A stretch of 64,000 bases of DNA, taken from assembly GCA_026724425.1 (NCBI GenBank), contig JAIUCV010000005.1:38785784-38849783 (forward strand), written 5' to 3'. Below, piece by piece: positions 23,765 through 34,174 of the stretch. The DNA comes from Erythrophleum ivorense. Its lineage: Eukaryota; Streptophyta; Magnoliopsida; Fabales; Fabaceae. The first letter of the stretch is position 1. The number at the start of each line of letters is the position of its first letter. Made by a program: the position numbers and the translations under genes. The notes under the pieces were generated by a model, which saw only the letters and a program-made list of their open reading frames with translations, was not told where the DNA came from and searched no databases.

Positions 23765-25471
23765 TTACAAGCACAACTTGATGAAGGAGAGGATAAAAAC
23801 GAGGATTTAGATGGAGATAGCTAGGCTTATATTAATAACTTATGTTTATTTTCTTTAGTAACTTATGTTTTTATATATATGGCTTTCATTTTAAAAATAT
23901 GCCTTGTTGTCATTGTTTTGGTTGTTTTTTTATTGGTTTGTGCTTTTCTTGTAGGTGACTATTAATATAGGAAAAGAGAAAAGAAATATATTATTGCACA
24001 CTTTTTCACATGCCAATGAGGGAATAGTGAGGGCATAGGAAGGGAATATCGAGAGAATAGGAAGGGTTACCTAGGGAATTGGGAGGTTTTAGTGAGGGAG
24101 TAAGGAGGGAATATAGTTTCTAATGTATCCCTTTTTTGTTATAACAAGGGAAGAGGAAGGGATTAGTGAGGAAATAAGGAGGGATTGGCAAGGGATTAAG
24201 GAGGGATTAGCTAGCAAGGGAATAGGGAGGGAAATTAATTTCTAATATGTCACTTTTCATAATAAGAAGGGAATAGGGAGAGATTAGTTAGGGAATAGAG
24301 AGGAAAATTGCCTCCTTTTTCCCTCATTAAATGTCAAGAGAATCAAGTGAAATTGAATTGATATTGTGAGCAAAATATTCCCTTGACAATCAGCCACTGA
24401 GGAATAAAATTGGTAATATCCCAAGCTATTTAGCAATGTAGAAATGGTATAGAAAAATTTTCTTGCTATATAATCATTTTTCCCTCATTGAATGTGTTAA
24501 TGAGGGAATAGGAAGTTGTCCTTTATTGTTTTTAGAATTTTTTGTTATGTGACATTGAAGGAGGTTATGATCTAAATTGGGATTTCCTTGCAATTGTAGA
24601 AGATTTAGATTTTCATAGTGTCAAATTTGCTAAAGTTATTTCTAAATTTTGATAATATGATAATATAATATATACAAAGATTTGCCAACCATAATTTTTA
24701 GGCTGATTGAAAATTTTCAATTAAAATCATTGGGATGGACAAGGAGGACTTATGAGTACAGTTTATGAACTAAAATTGCTCTTGTTAATTTATGTCATTG
24801 TAAAATAAATAGCTTTTTCTTGATTTCTCTCATCATGGGTACACATGACTCTAAGAAAAACACAATGCTTCTCGTATGGTTGCTAAAGAGTGGACAATAA
24901 ATCGCCCTTGCTATTGTAATTTGAGGCTGTTGTTTTTTTTGGGGGGGGAGGGGGAGGGGGGGGAGGGAGGGAGAGTGATAGTGATGGCAGTGGCAGTTGG
25001 TATAGTAAGCGGATGGTGATATAGGATTTCACAAATTTATGAAAGGAGAGGCAAATATTCTATCACGGAAAAGAGTTAGGGCTTTTGATCATATTATCAA
25101 ATTTTAGCGATGGAGTGTTCCCTCATCATTTCTTCACTAATATTCTTACCATAACTAAGCATGGGAGTACTAAGCAAAAATCCCTCACTGAAGATTAATA
25201 AATTTACAACTTTTTTAATGAGAGAACATTCCCTTTGTAAAGTTTTAACAAGGATTTTACTTAGTGAGGGAAGTTTCTATTGCGATTCCCTTACTAATTG
25301 GTTGTAGAATTTGGCACAAGTGTTCTCATGTTTTATTTTCCAGATCCCAGTGATCCGCAAGGGACTTACATTGTCTTGCTGTTCCCTCGTTGATTAGCAA
25401 GGGATGAGTGAGCAAAATTGTCTCTCCCTAGTTTTCCTTGTTATTCTACATTCTTTTTTTTTTTTGTAGTG
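23765..25471. mobile_element. CACTA-like element H1, right terminus intact
   Basis: The right end reads TTTTTTTTTTTTGTAGTG, ending at 25471, the reverse complement of a CACTACAAA... terminus. The interior has subterminal repeats typical of CACTA elements: many copies of AGGGAATAGNGAGGGA at 24000-24330, and the inverse motif TTCCCTCACTAA at 25110-25420. A matching left CACTA terminus was not found, so the left limit is where similarity to copy H2 begins. No transposase is seen. A second, split copy lies at 42745-43310 plus 55993-56270. Confidence 0.6.
24941..24973 (+). repeat. G-rich run with G-quadruplex potential
   Basis: 33 bases of G tracts (lengths of about 8, 5, 8, 3 and 3) separated by single A residues, preceded by a run of eight T. 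This meets the usual four-tract, short-loop rule for an intramolecular quadruplex. It lies inside the CACTA-like element H1. A function is not implied by the sequence. Confidence 0.75.
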
Positions 25472-25474
25472 ACA

Positions 25475-26030
25475 ACTCATCTTATCATATTTATATCATT
25501 GCTTTGCACTTCAAGGAAGAAGAATTCTTTAAGTTTTTTTTATGCATAGACGTATCAATTTCTATATTGTAGTTTAGATCAGGGCTTAGAGGTGTGTGTT
25601 GCCTCTTGTTTGAGTTAATTTAGTTTGTAGTAAGGTATATCGCCTTATTTCTTTCTTTCTAGATGCTTATCTCCTTTGGATTGAACGCGTGGGCTAGGGC
25701 TGCATTGTTTGAATTTGATGGGCCTGCAATATTCTCTTGATCTGGTCTTGTTTCCTTTCTATGTATTGTTAAAAAAAGAAGATATGCTTCCTTTGGAATA
25801 TATGTATTAAAAAAAATTCTGATTCTCTGTTATAAATTACTGCTTCCTTTTTATTATTCATTATATTTAGTTTAACTTAAGAGAATGAAATTAATTTTGA
25901 TTAATATGAGTATGAAAGAGTTCTCATATATGAGAGAGCACAAAACTATAAATATTTTATTGAAACGTAAAAGACAGAACTCCACACCTTATCCATGGGA
26001 AAATGAAGGGAGAATTGTATATAAAAACCT
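25475..26030. other. Intergenic, no recognised feature
   Basis: AT-rich sequence between element H1 and the foldback element. A 61-codon frame at 25885-26070 resembles no known protein. No RNA gene is recognised. Confidence 0.4.
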
Positions 26031-26300
26031 AAGTTTTATAAAATTTATAATAAAAAATTTTAAAAATTAAAATTATCCTTAAGAACCAAAATTACTATTA
26101 CTTATTACTGAGATTTAAAAAATTTACTATTAGATTTTAAGAAAGTTACCATCAAAATTATTTAAATTGTAACTTTCCTAAAATCTAATATTAATTTTTT
26201 AAAAATTAATAATAAGTTTTTTAACATTTGGTAGTAATTTTAGTTTCTAAAAATAATTTTAATTTTAAAGATTTTTTATTGTAAATTTTATAAAATCTAG
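26031..26300. mobile_element. Foldback (hairpin-forming) short element
   Basis: Almost the whole 270 bp is one imperfect inverted repeat centred near 26165. The left arm begins AAGTTTTATAAAATTTATAA and the right arm ends with its near-complement TTGTAAATTTTATAAAATCT. Inner segments also pair, for example TTAGATTTTAAGAAAGTTAC with GTAACTTTCCTAAAATCTAA. It is AT-rich and has no coding sequence. It lies 260 bp beyond the stop codon of the EG45 gene, on its 3' side. Confidence 0.7.
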
Positions 26301-26363
26301 ATTGTTAACGTAATTTTCTAAAAAAATTTCCATGATGTACATCTCATGTACGCGTTATTCTTA

Positions 26364-26369
26364 TTTATT
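26364..26369 (-). terminator. Possible polyadenylation signal of the EG45 gene
   Basis: On the minus strand this reads AATAAA, about 195 bases after the stop codon, a plausible 3' UTR length for a plant mRNA. In such AT-rich sequence a match can occur by chance, so it is only a candidate. Confidence 0.35.
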
Positions 26370-26563
26370 CTTATTTGTTATTATTATTTTTCTTTCTATC
26401 ACCATCAACTTCACATGCTCCTTGATACAGTCGGACTATTCTCGTCTGCAATCTTCACACCCTGACAACACACCAAGGAAAAGTCAGTTACAAAAAAATA
26501 AAGTAAATAATTTACTTGGAAAGCTAACAAAATAAATTAATAGCGATGGAAATGAAACAGAAT

Positions 26564-28054
26564 TTACTGGGTGTAGTCAATGTTGATTTTTCCTGCGTTA
26601 GGGTCAGCGATTGCAGAGAAAGCTTGCTGAGAGAGATCGAAGGTTGCTTGGCATCCCGGGGAAGGGCAGCGATCCACAATCTTGACGGTGACACTTCCAC
26701 CCCTGCAAGGATGAGCCACACCTTTGTTGGTACCGCTAGTGCACCTAATCCTATACATTCTTCCGCATGCAGCTCCGTTGTTCCAGATTGAGTCGCTTGC
26801 TGCTGCGATCATATTTCCCTGGTTTTGGTATCCATAGCATGCGGATGCTGCCAACCAATCACAACTTGTTTGAATGATATACAATTAGAGGGGAGGGGTA
26901 CGTGGTGGAAACGTCTAATTAAGAAAGCATATATTTATCCAGATGGTGCCAACAAGGGTTGGCTTAACTGACTAAAATGGAATCAATAGAACCATTACAA
27001 TCAATCATGTCACGCTGGTTCAAATCCATTGGTATTAGGAGCTTATGTTAGTGGTTTCTTTTTTTTTTTTTGGGCCGATTGTGTCAATGGGTATCCCTCT
27101 CCAAGCATCCATTGCTAAATACTTCTTATTCTTAGTCCAACGTTCTTTTAATCTAATATAGGGCATTATGGTTCCAAACTAGTAAGGGACAAGATCGGGT
27201 GGGCCTACTCTTGTCCCAGCAACTCGTTAGTCTCACGTTTCCTATTCTTTAGGAAGCGGGTCAAATTTTCTTGATCTATACTAATGTGTTTGGAACTTTT
27301 TTGTGTCTTGATTTATATATATATATATCTATTTGATAGATACATGATAAAACTAATATTAAAGGTGGAGTGTGAGTTAAGTGAGAAAGTTATTAATGAT
27401 AAAGGTTACTCTCACCTCGCTGAAAATGTTGAGGTGTGAGTTATATAACATTGACTTTTCAACTAAAAAAATAAAATTAAGAGTGAATGGGCATGCCTTA
27501 ATGGGATACCTAGCCACCAGAATTTTTTATTCCTATGTATAATTTACAAAACCTTTTAAATTCTTAAACTAAAAATTTGTAAAATTTAGGTGAAATTTGA
27601 AAAAAATCAAAAGAATATATATAATCATCAATATAAACACAGTTTCTATAGTTAATAAGCGCGCACACAATTATAGAAATGAAAAAAGTTTTAATTAAAT
27701 TAGTAGGGAAATATGTTATGTTCTTAAATTAAATTTTCGGCGGGAGAAAATCTACTCACAACTTTATTTTTAGGGGAGAGAAATTCCTCTCATCCCAGCT
27801 TCCATGTGGGACAATAACAATGCACACCCCGCCAAAAAAAAATCATCCTGTTTATGACAATCTAACTCAAAAATTACAAAAAAAAAAAGCCTGCAACTTT
27901 AAGCTAAGCATGTAGAAGACATATGTGATTAATTTGTATACTCACGAACGTATTCTGTGTAAAAGGTGGCAGTTCCAGAAATGGCGCATGCCACTGAGGC
28001 AAGACTTACGATGGCAAGCCCCATGGAAAGCACTGCATTCATTTTGAGTGCCAT
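26564..28054 (-). CDS. EG45-like domain protein (plant natriuretic peptide / p12 type), two exons
   Basis: Join of exon 1 (27946-28054, 109 bp) and exon 2 (26564-26847, 284 bp), phase 1 intron; donor GTGAGT, acceptor TTGGCAG. The splice restores the family phrase YVPSACYGYQ. The product is 130 residues. I chose the start at MALKMNAV, just after the short 5' leader; longer frames upstream run through the TATA box. Residues 1-24 are a signal peptide with an ACA-type cleavage site, leaving a mature protein of about 106 residues. It has a GTATFY start, six Cys (40, 64, 72, 84, 97, 102), HPCRGGSV, KIVDRCPSPGC (Asp 95) and FDLSQQAF, all hallmarks of the double-psi beta-barrel domain 1 shared with expansins. 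The expansin cellulose-binding domain 2 is absent. Family members are apoplastic, linked to wall/ion/water homeostasis and stress. The exact function here is inferred only; the reading frame is intact. Confidence 0.93.
26848..27945 (-). other. Intron of the EG45 gene
   Basis: 1098 bp, donor GTGAGTAT and acceptor TTGGCAG, AT-rich as usual for plants. It contains a candidate SINE and a TA microsatellite near 27317-27329. No other gene is seen within it. Confidence 0.85.
26955..27071 (+). mobile_element. Candidate tRNA-derived SINE inside the intron
   Basis: An A-box-like TGGCTTAACTGAC (26960-26972) is followed 45 bases later by a consensus B box, GGTTCAAATCC (27017-27027), the two-part pol III promoter layout. 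A run of 13 T (27059-27071) closes the unit, as in some plant SINEs. It is in the opposite orientation to the gene. No clear target duplication is visible and it does not fold as a tRNA, so this remains a candidate. Confidence 0.4.
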
Positions 28055-28130
28055 TTCACCTTGTGACTTGCAACTTAATTTTTCGAAGTGCGAATGTGTT
28101 GTGTATCGAACTTGGGTGGGATTAGTGCTC

Positions 28131-28138
28131 TTTTTATA
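28131..28138 (-). promoter_or_regulatory. TATA box of the EG45 gene
   Basis: On the minus strand GCTATAAAAAGAGC lies 77 bases upstream of the ATG. This predicts transcription start near 28105 and a 5' leader of about 50 bases. It is a strong match to the plant consensus and well placed. Confidence 0.7.
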
Positions 28139-28199
28139 GCAAAATTTTAGCACATAAATTATAGACTCTTTTTCCAAATAGGTGACAGTCTCCACACGT

Positions 28200-31100
28200 T
28201 TCTTCGTAGCGGCCAGACTCTATCTAGAACCAAGGGTGCCTTGTATGCTCATATCCTTAATTTCCATCTAGAAAATCTGGAATTCCGCTGTTTAGGCCGG
28301 CTTTAATTAGTTTATATTCGGTACATCTCCAAGTTGTTGAAGGACTTTGCTGCATTATCTAACCTTATTAATTACCATAGAAAATTGCATATATAACTAA
28401 ATAATTTTGACTGAAGTGTGGCAATTGTATTTAAAATGGAATAATTATAAATGGTAACATGTAGTCTAGCAATTAAGAGTGTAAATAATTTGAAAAACAA
28501 AAAATTGGATTGAATTATTCGTGTTATATATTATGTCTGAACCAAAATTTTCTAATCTAGATTACTAGTATAGTTTAGAACTAGAAAATAAATCCCTTAT
28601 TGAAGGGACAAATGAAATTAAAGGATACAAATTTTAGTATTTATATTAAAATATACCTTCATTTTTATTTCCAATAGATATGGCTCTAGCTAATTTGGGA
28701 TGTTTACTCCATAGACAAGAAGAGAAAATTATAAATTTAATTATTCAATATGCATTAAGTTTAAAAGGGTTGTTAGTTAGACACTTGAATTCCACTTTAG
28801 AAACTCCACCTGCTAAACTTATAATGAAGTCAAAAAGTCAACTTCCATATAAAGTCTCTTGGACGCCACACTAAAGGAAGCTACATTATATATACTATTC
28901 CAATTGCATGGACGCCACTTTGGATAGAGAATCCACTAGCCACATAATCCAAAATGACCTACCTTCCCTATCAACTAGGAAGCTTAGTCATTAAACTTAA
29001 TTGATGAGCTGATCTAAGATTTCGACGCCTGATACAATCTAATTACCCCCACTTAGCAACTTTTGGTCAACTCCACTGATGAGCATTCCATCATCTTTCT
29101 TCTTCAATGTTGATGCCAATTTGTTAGGAAGAGAGAGAAAGAGCTTGGATGCCATTGATGGAGGAAATTGGAAGAAGAAAGAGAAAATTTCCCAAGCTTG
29201 CATGAGGTACTTTTGGACTTTTTTCACTTTGTTCTAGAAGAAAAGAAAAATTAAATGTGTAGAAGCATGTGAGCTTCTTAGTGATGCCAACTTTATCTTC
29301 AAATGCTAAGGTTGAGTTTCCATGAGTTCTTGATTGACCAAATTAGGAGAAGCTAAGAAGAAGAGAACTTGAGGTAATCTCACTTTCCATTTTGCTTCCT
29401 TGTTTTAAGATCATTCTTGCATTGGATTGAGATAGTGATTTCTTCCTCTTTTGGCATAAAAAATAAAGGATAAAATTGAAAGTGTAAGCTTGATTTTTAA
29501 CTTGGGTTGGCTTGAATTTTGAAGGATTTTTCAAAGGAGAGGCGAACCCCTTAAAATTGTGATTTATGTGCATTCTTCTTGACTCCTTAATTAGAATTTT
29601 AGCCATGGATTTAAATGAGAAACTTAGGAAAAAGAAGACTTGGAATTAATCGTAAGAAATTTTAGGTTAAAATGGTAAGGGTAACTAAACTTAAAAGTTA
29701 GGTACATTTAGTACATTTTGTTATGCTAGTGAAACATGATTTGTAAACCAATATAATTGATCAAGTAAACTACAACCAAATTTTTTTATTTTTGGCAAGG
29801 AATTGGGGAATGTTTGTGTGGACTTGTGTACCAAATTTTATGATATCCAAAAGTGTTTAAGTTGCCCAAACTAGCCACAAATAGTGCTCTAGAAGGAAAA
29901 ACATGGCAATTTTACAAATTTGTCTAGTTAGGGGGTCAAACCTTAGAGTTCTGGTGTGAAATTTGGTTTATGCATATCTAAGACGATAAAGTTGAGATCT
30001 AGAGCATCTCATAATTTTTTAAAATATTTTTCTCACTCGAATAAATTTAAAATAGTATAGGTCTAAACTCAACCCAAAATCTAAGCAGTAATTTAAAAAA
30101 AAAAAACTCAATTACTTCAAGGGTTAAATGGATGAGTTGTCCTCTAGAATTTGGCCTAAGATTTTGGAGAATGAAATAGAAGAATTAGGAAACTCAAGGA
30201 TATCATAACCATTTGACCTAGTGGTAGAACTTTAAGAAAAATGAAAGCTATAATAAAGCTTAAGAATAATAGAAAATATAGATAAATATAATTATATAGC
30301 TATATTAATATATTCTTTTTATGAACCTTTCATATTAGGAAAAACCTACTTGATTGATTGGACTACTAAGGAAAAGAAGCAAGCATTTGGAAGGAAAAGG
30401 TAGTTAGTACTTTTATTCTTGATATATATATTGAATTGGATTGGTTGTACTACTGTACATTCTTGCTATGTCTATGAATTTGGTTGTCCATGATGTTTAT
30501 GATAATGATAGAGCTAAAAAAGGTGCTTAATCAAGGGAGTGAAGTCTTATGTACATCTCCTAAGTTGTATGGCCATCAACTACGATAATAATGTGATTAC
30601 AAGCATGGGATTATGGTTAATTCTATAGTCAAATTTGAATCCAAAGAGATTCCACATATCCCACGATGTTGATTCTAGTTCAAAGTTATATATATATAAT
30701 GATATATGATTGTATATCTTGAATAATGCATTAAGTAATGAGATATTTTATCTTACTACTCCTTTTTATATAATTAAACATTTCTAGGTAAAAAAAATGT
30801 TAAAGTTGACAAAGGCAAGAAAATGGCTAATTGATTATGAGAACTATGTCATGTTGATACTTGGACTTATATATGATGAGGTATGATGTTTTGTATGAAG
30901 TATAATGTTATGTAAATAGTGTAAGAGACTTGAAGTTATTTTTTCATGATATGAAAAGAAATGAGATATATGAAAATTGTATATAGTTTAAGTACTAAGT
31001 GTTATCTTGGTACCTTGGGAATTTTTGTAATATAATGCCTATTCCTCTCTATTTTTCCAAAATGAGGCTAGAACTAAAGGTTTATAGTTAGTACTAAACA

Positions 31101-31263
31101 TTCTCTTAGAAGTCCAAGATTAAGTTCACTAGAACCAAATCTAACTAACTTGAACTTTAGATCCAATATAGTGAAAAGTAAGATTCAGTTGATTAGAAGT
31201 AGTGTAAGCTAACTAGAACTTAGAGCTAATATCATTGGAACTTATAGGTTAAGAAAAAACAAA
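28200..31263. other. Intergenic, probably old LTR-type repeat sequence
   Basis: The proximal promoter side of the EG45 gene lies at 28200-28600. From about 29150 the texture (long T- and A-rich stretches, an AGGTAATCTCAC donor-like phrase, stepped short boxes) resembles noncoding LTR sequence, but it does not align with the long-LTR family and I found no ends. Small open frames at 28680-28874 and 29343-29606 resemble no protein family. It ends at the left target duplication of the CACTA element. Confidence 0.35.
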
Positions 31264-31279
31264 CACTACAAGAAAACTA

Positions 31280-32640
31280 GGAAATAGAGATGGAAATTAG
31301 AGATGAAAAATTTTCTATCTCAAGCCTAAGGCAAATCCATCTTAATTCTGTCTTTAAAAGTTAATCTTTAAAAAAAAAACAATAAAGCAAATTTTAGATA
31401 TGAAAAAAACCCCTCTCAAAACTAACCGTCTTTAATTTTGTCTTTATTTTGTTGCAATAATCAAGAGTAATAAAAATGTTATTTATGTAAATTTAAAGAC
31501 AAAATCATCCTTTACAACATCTGTCTTAGAGTGAACATTATTTTGGAATAATCAATTGTTATTGGAAACAAAATCAATGACAGAAACTTTGTCTTAAAAT
31601 ATTTTGTCCCTAATTTTGTCTTTAGTCTATCTCAATTTTTTTGGAAAAGTAAGTTACAAATTGGAGATGGAAATTTCCATCTCTAATATGTCTTAGACTA
31701 GGTTATTTGAAATTAAAGACAGACTTTTCCTCTTTAGTTTTGTCTGTAATGTGCATTTTTATAAATTAAAATGTAGTTAAGATTTAGGAGCCAAGGATTG
31801 TTTGTAAATTGTTAGGGAGTAGAAAAAAATTCACCTCGTGAAATTTTAGTTTGTAAGGAATGAAATTTTAATTAAAACTGCTCCTCTAGAAATTAATTAG
31901 GGTAAGATATTGGTGCTTTTGTCATGTTTATGAATATTATAGCCTATTTCACTACTGACCATTAAATTTATCACTTTTACTTTGCTTTCTAACTTAATTT
32001 CTTCCCTATATACAAAAGAGCACAACTAATTAATGCTTTAGCCTTTCACATCAATTTATTTGATCAATTTAGGTTATTCATTCATGTGTTCTTTAGAATT
32101 GTAATTGGGTTTAAGGCCCTCTTACTAGAAGGGGTTATCATAGAAATTAACTTTTTCTAGGCAATTATTTTTTGATGAACTATGTTATTTGTTTTTTGGT
32201 TACATGTTCCATAATTTGTTAAAGAACTTGAGAAGAAAGACAGAAGGATTTATAATGTAAATTGTATGCCATAAGAATTGATCCTTTATAGCTTTTGTTT
32301 AAGTATAGATTAATTTAGGCTATAGACATATGATAAATTTAAGAATTTTATTGTTGATTGGTGGAAAGAAAAGAGGTTTTATTTATTGAAAAGAAATAGA
32401 GATGAAAATTTTTGTCTCTAAACATGTAATATGACGTTGTATTGGAAATTTTGTATTAAAGGCAAAAATTTCATTTGAAAGTCTATTTTTGTTTAGAGAA
32501 ATGATATTGTTCAATGTTTTATTAGACACAAAATAATATTTCTGTAACTCTATCTTCAAATATGAGAAAAGAAACGAAATTATTCTTATAAAAGTTAGAG
32601 ACGAACGTTCATTTTTGTCTCTAATTTTGTCTTCAAATTC
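31280..32640 (+). repeat. Left subterminal repeat region of the CACTA element
   Basis: Multiple copies of a short motif alternate in both orientations: GAGATGGAAATT, TTTCCATCTCTAAT, TTTTGTCTCTAA, TTAGAGACGAA and CTAATTTTGTCTTTA. Such clustered motifs are the binding sites of the element-encoded accessory protein in studied CACTA elements; here that role is inferred. Confidence 0.6.
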
Positions 32641-34174
32641 TACTATTTGTTACAAATTTCACTTTTCCCCCATTCAAAAACCCTTGTACATAAAATTTTT
32701 GCTTCAATTTCTTATACTTGTCAATTAGTCATACTATTTAATTCCTCTCCTGTTATGTCAAACTATCGCTTCTGACTACACTCTTCGACCATTTTCGAGT
32801 ACAACACTGCGAACACCCATTATGTCCCATAATTTCCAATTTGGGTTCTCATTTGCCTCTTGCTTTACAATTTGTGTGAGCTTTTGCCTCTTTCTCTATA
32901 TATTTGAGCCCACCTATCCCCTTTAAAAAGCTTGAATTTTTTTAAGATTGTGTTAATCAAGTATGTTGGAATTAGTTATGAACTTGATGCTAACTTTTGT
33001 TTGACTATTATCCCTACAATTTGTATGATTTACTTCACTAAAATGCTAGGTGATGGTTGTGTCGAACAACTTCAAATAAACTATGTTGAAAAATATTTGT
33101 AATATAAGGTACAAATTAGATCGTCTCCATTGGAAATGGATTTTAATATTTAAAAGAAGCCCTTTAAATGTGAGATGAACCTAAAAGCTATCTAATTAAA
33201 AAGGAGTGTTGATTTAATTGAACTAACTAGAATCTAAATTGAAGTAAAAATACAAACTACTAACTAATCGCATGAATTAAAAAGTACTAATGGACATGTA
33301 TGTGACTAGCTTTGGATGATTCCCTTGGTATCCACTATTCTTATCCTAATTCAATTATCAATGGTTCTAGTCTAAGAGTCCCTATTTGTATTCATGACAA
33401 TGTATCTTGAGTTACCACACAAGATTTAAAAGATTAATAATTTAATGTTGAATTGAAACTTCAACTTCACATTGAATCATTAATTCTTGTCATTGGACCA
33501 ATGAACACTAAATTTGAATGATTAATCCATCAATTTAGCCTCTAAATTATTATTTTAGGATGTTCAATTAACTATTAAACTCCAAGGAAACCTCAAATTA
33601 GACATTCAAGTACATAATTTTTCACATACACTTCATTAAACACCTTGATTGCATACATAGATAATTGAATATCAATGAAAAATGTAACACTTAAATCAAT
33701 CTATTAATCATTAATTACTCTCCTAATTAATATCTAACCAACCACTAATTACAAATAACATCAATCTTAACTAATTATAAGTTCAACCAAGTAAGTACAA
33801 GAACAAGAATTGATGTAGAAAGAGAGAAAAAAATAAAATAGGAATCTTAGCCCAATCCCTTGACAATCTCCATGGATTCAAGCTTCCATCCAAGGTTTGC
33901 ATTCAAGCAAGCCACCAAGCCAATTAAGCTCTCATGGAGTGAAGAATAATGGAGGGGAGATGAGGTGGATGGGTCACGGCTTCAATGGATGGAGAATGGA
34001 TTGTGAATGTAATGGATGATGGATGGGATGAAGCATGCTCTCTGTGTTGGGATTTGTAGACACACATAGTGGAAAAATCAAACGGAGCATGCAAAAAAAA
34101 AAAATTCCTCCTATGGATCCATCATGCTTGCTTAAACTGAAGTAAGGTAAAAGAATTATACCTCTAGTGCAAAA
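32641..34174. other. CACTA interior, left part, unassigned
   Basis: A TATA-like CTCTATATATTTGAG near 32893 could be a promoter reading rightwards, but no coding frame follows. The stretch 33780-34170 looks like the edge of another LTR-type repeat. No RNA gene is seen. Confidence 0.3.

Noticed and set aside
23945..23962. CTTTTCTTGTAGGTG as a possible second CACTA terminus
   Set aside because: It has an extra G (GTAGGTG rather than GTAGTG), lies inside the H1 alignment, and no partner end or duplication fits it.
27017..27027. A tRNA gene around the B box in the EG45 intron
   Set aside because: Only the two promoter boxes are present; acceptor and anticodon stems cannot be paired.
27929..28195. 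Longer reading of EG45 exon 1 starting at an upstream ATG
   Set aside because: It would run through the TATA box and lacks the signal peptide at its N-terminus; the start at 28054 fits the family.
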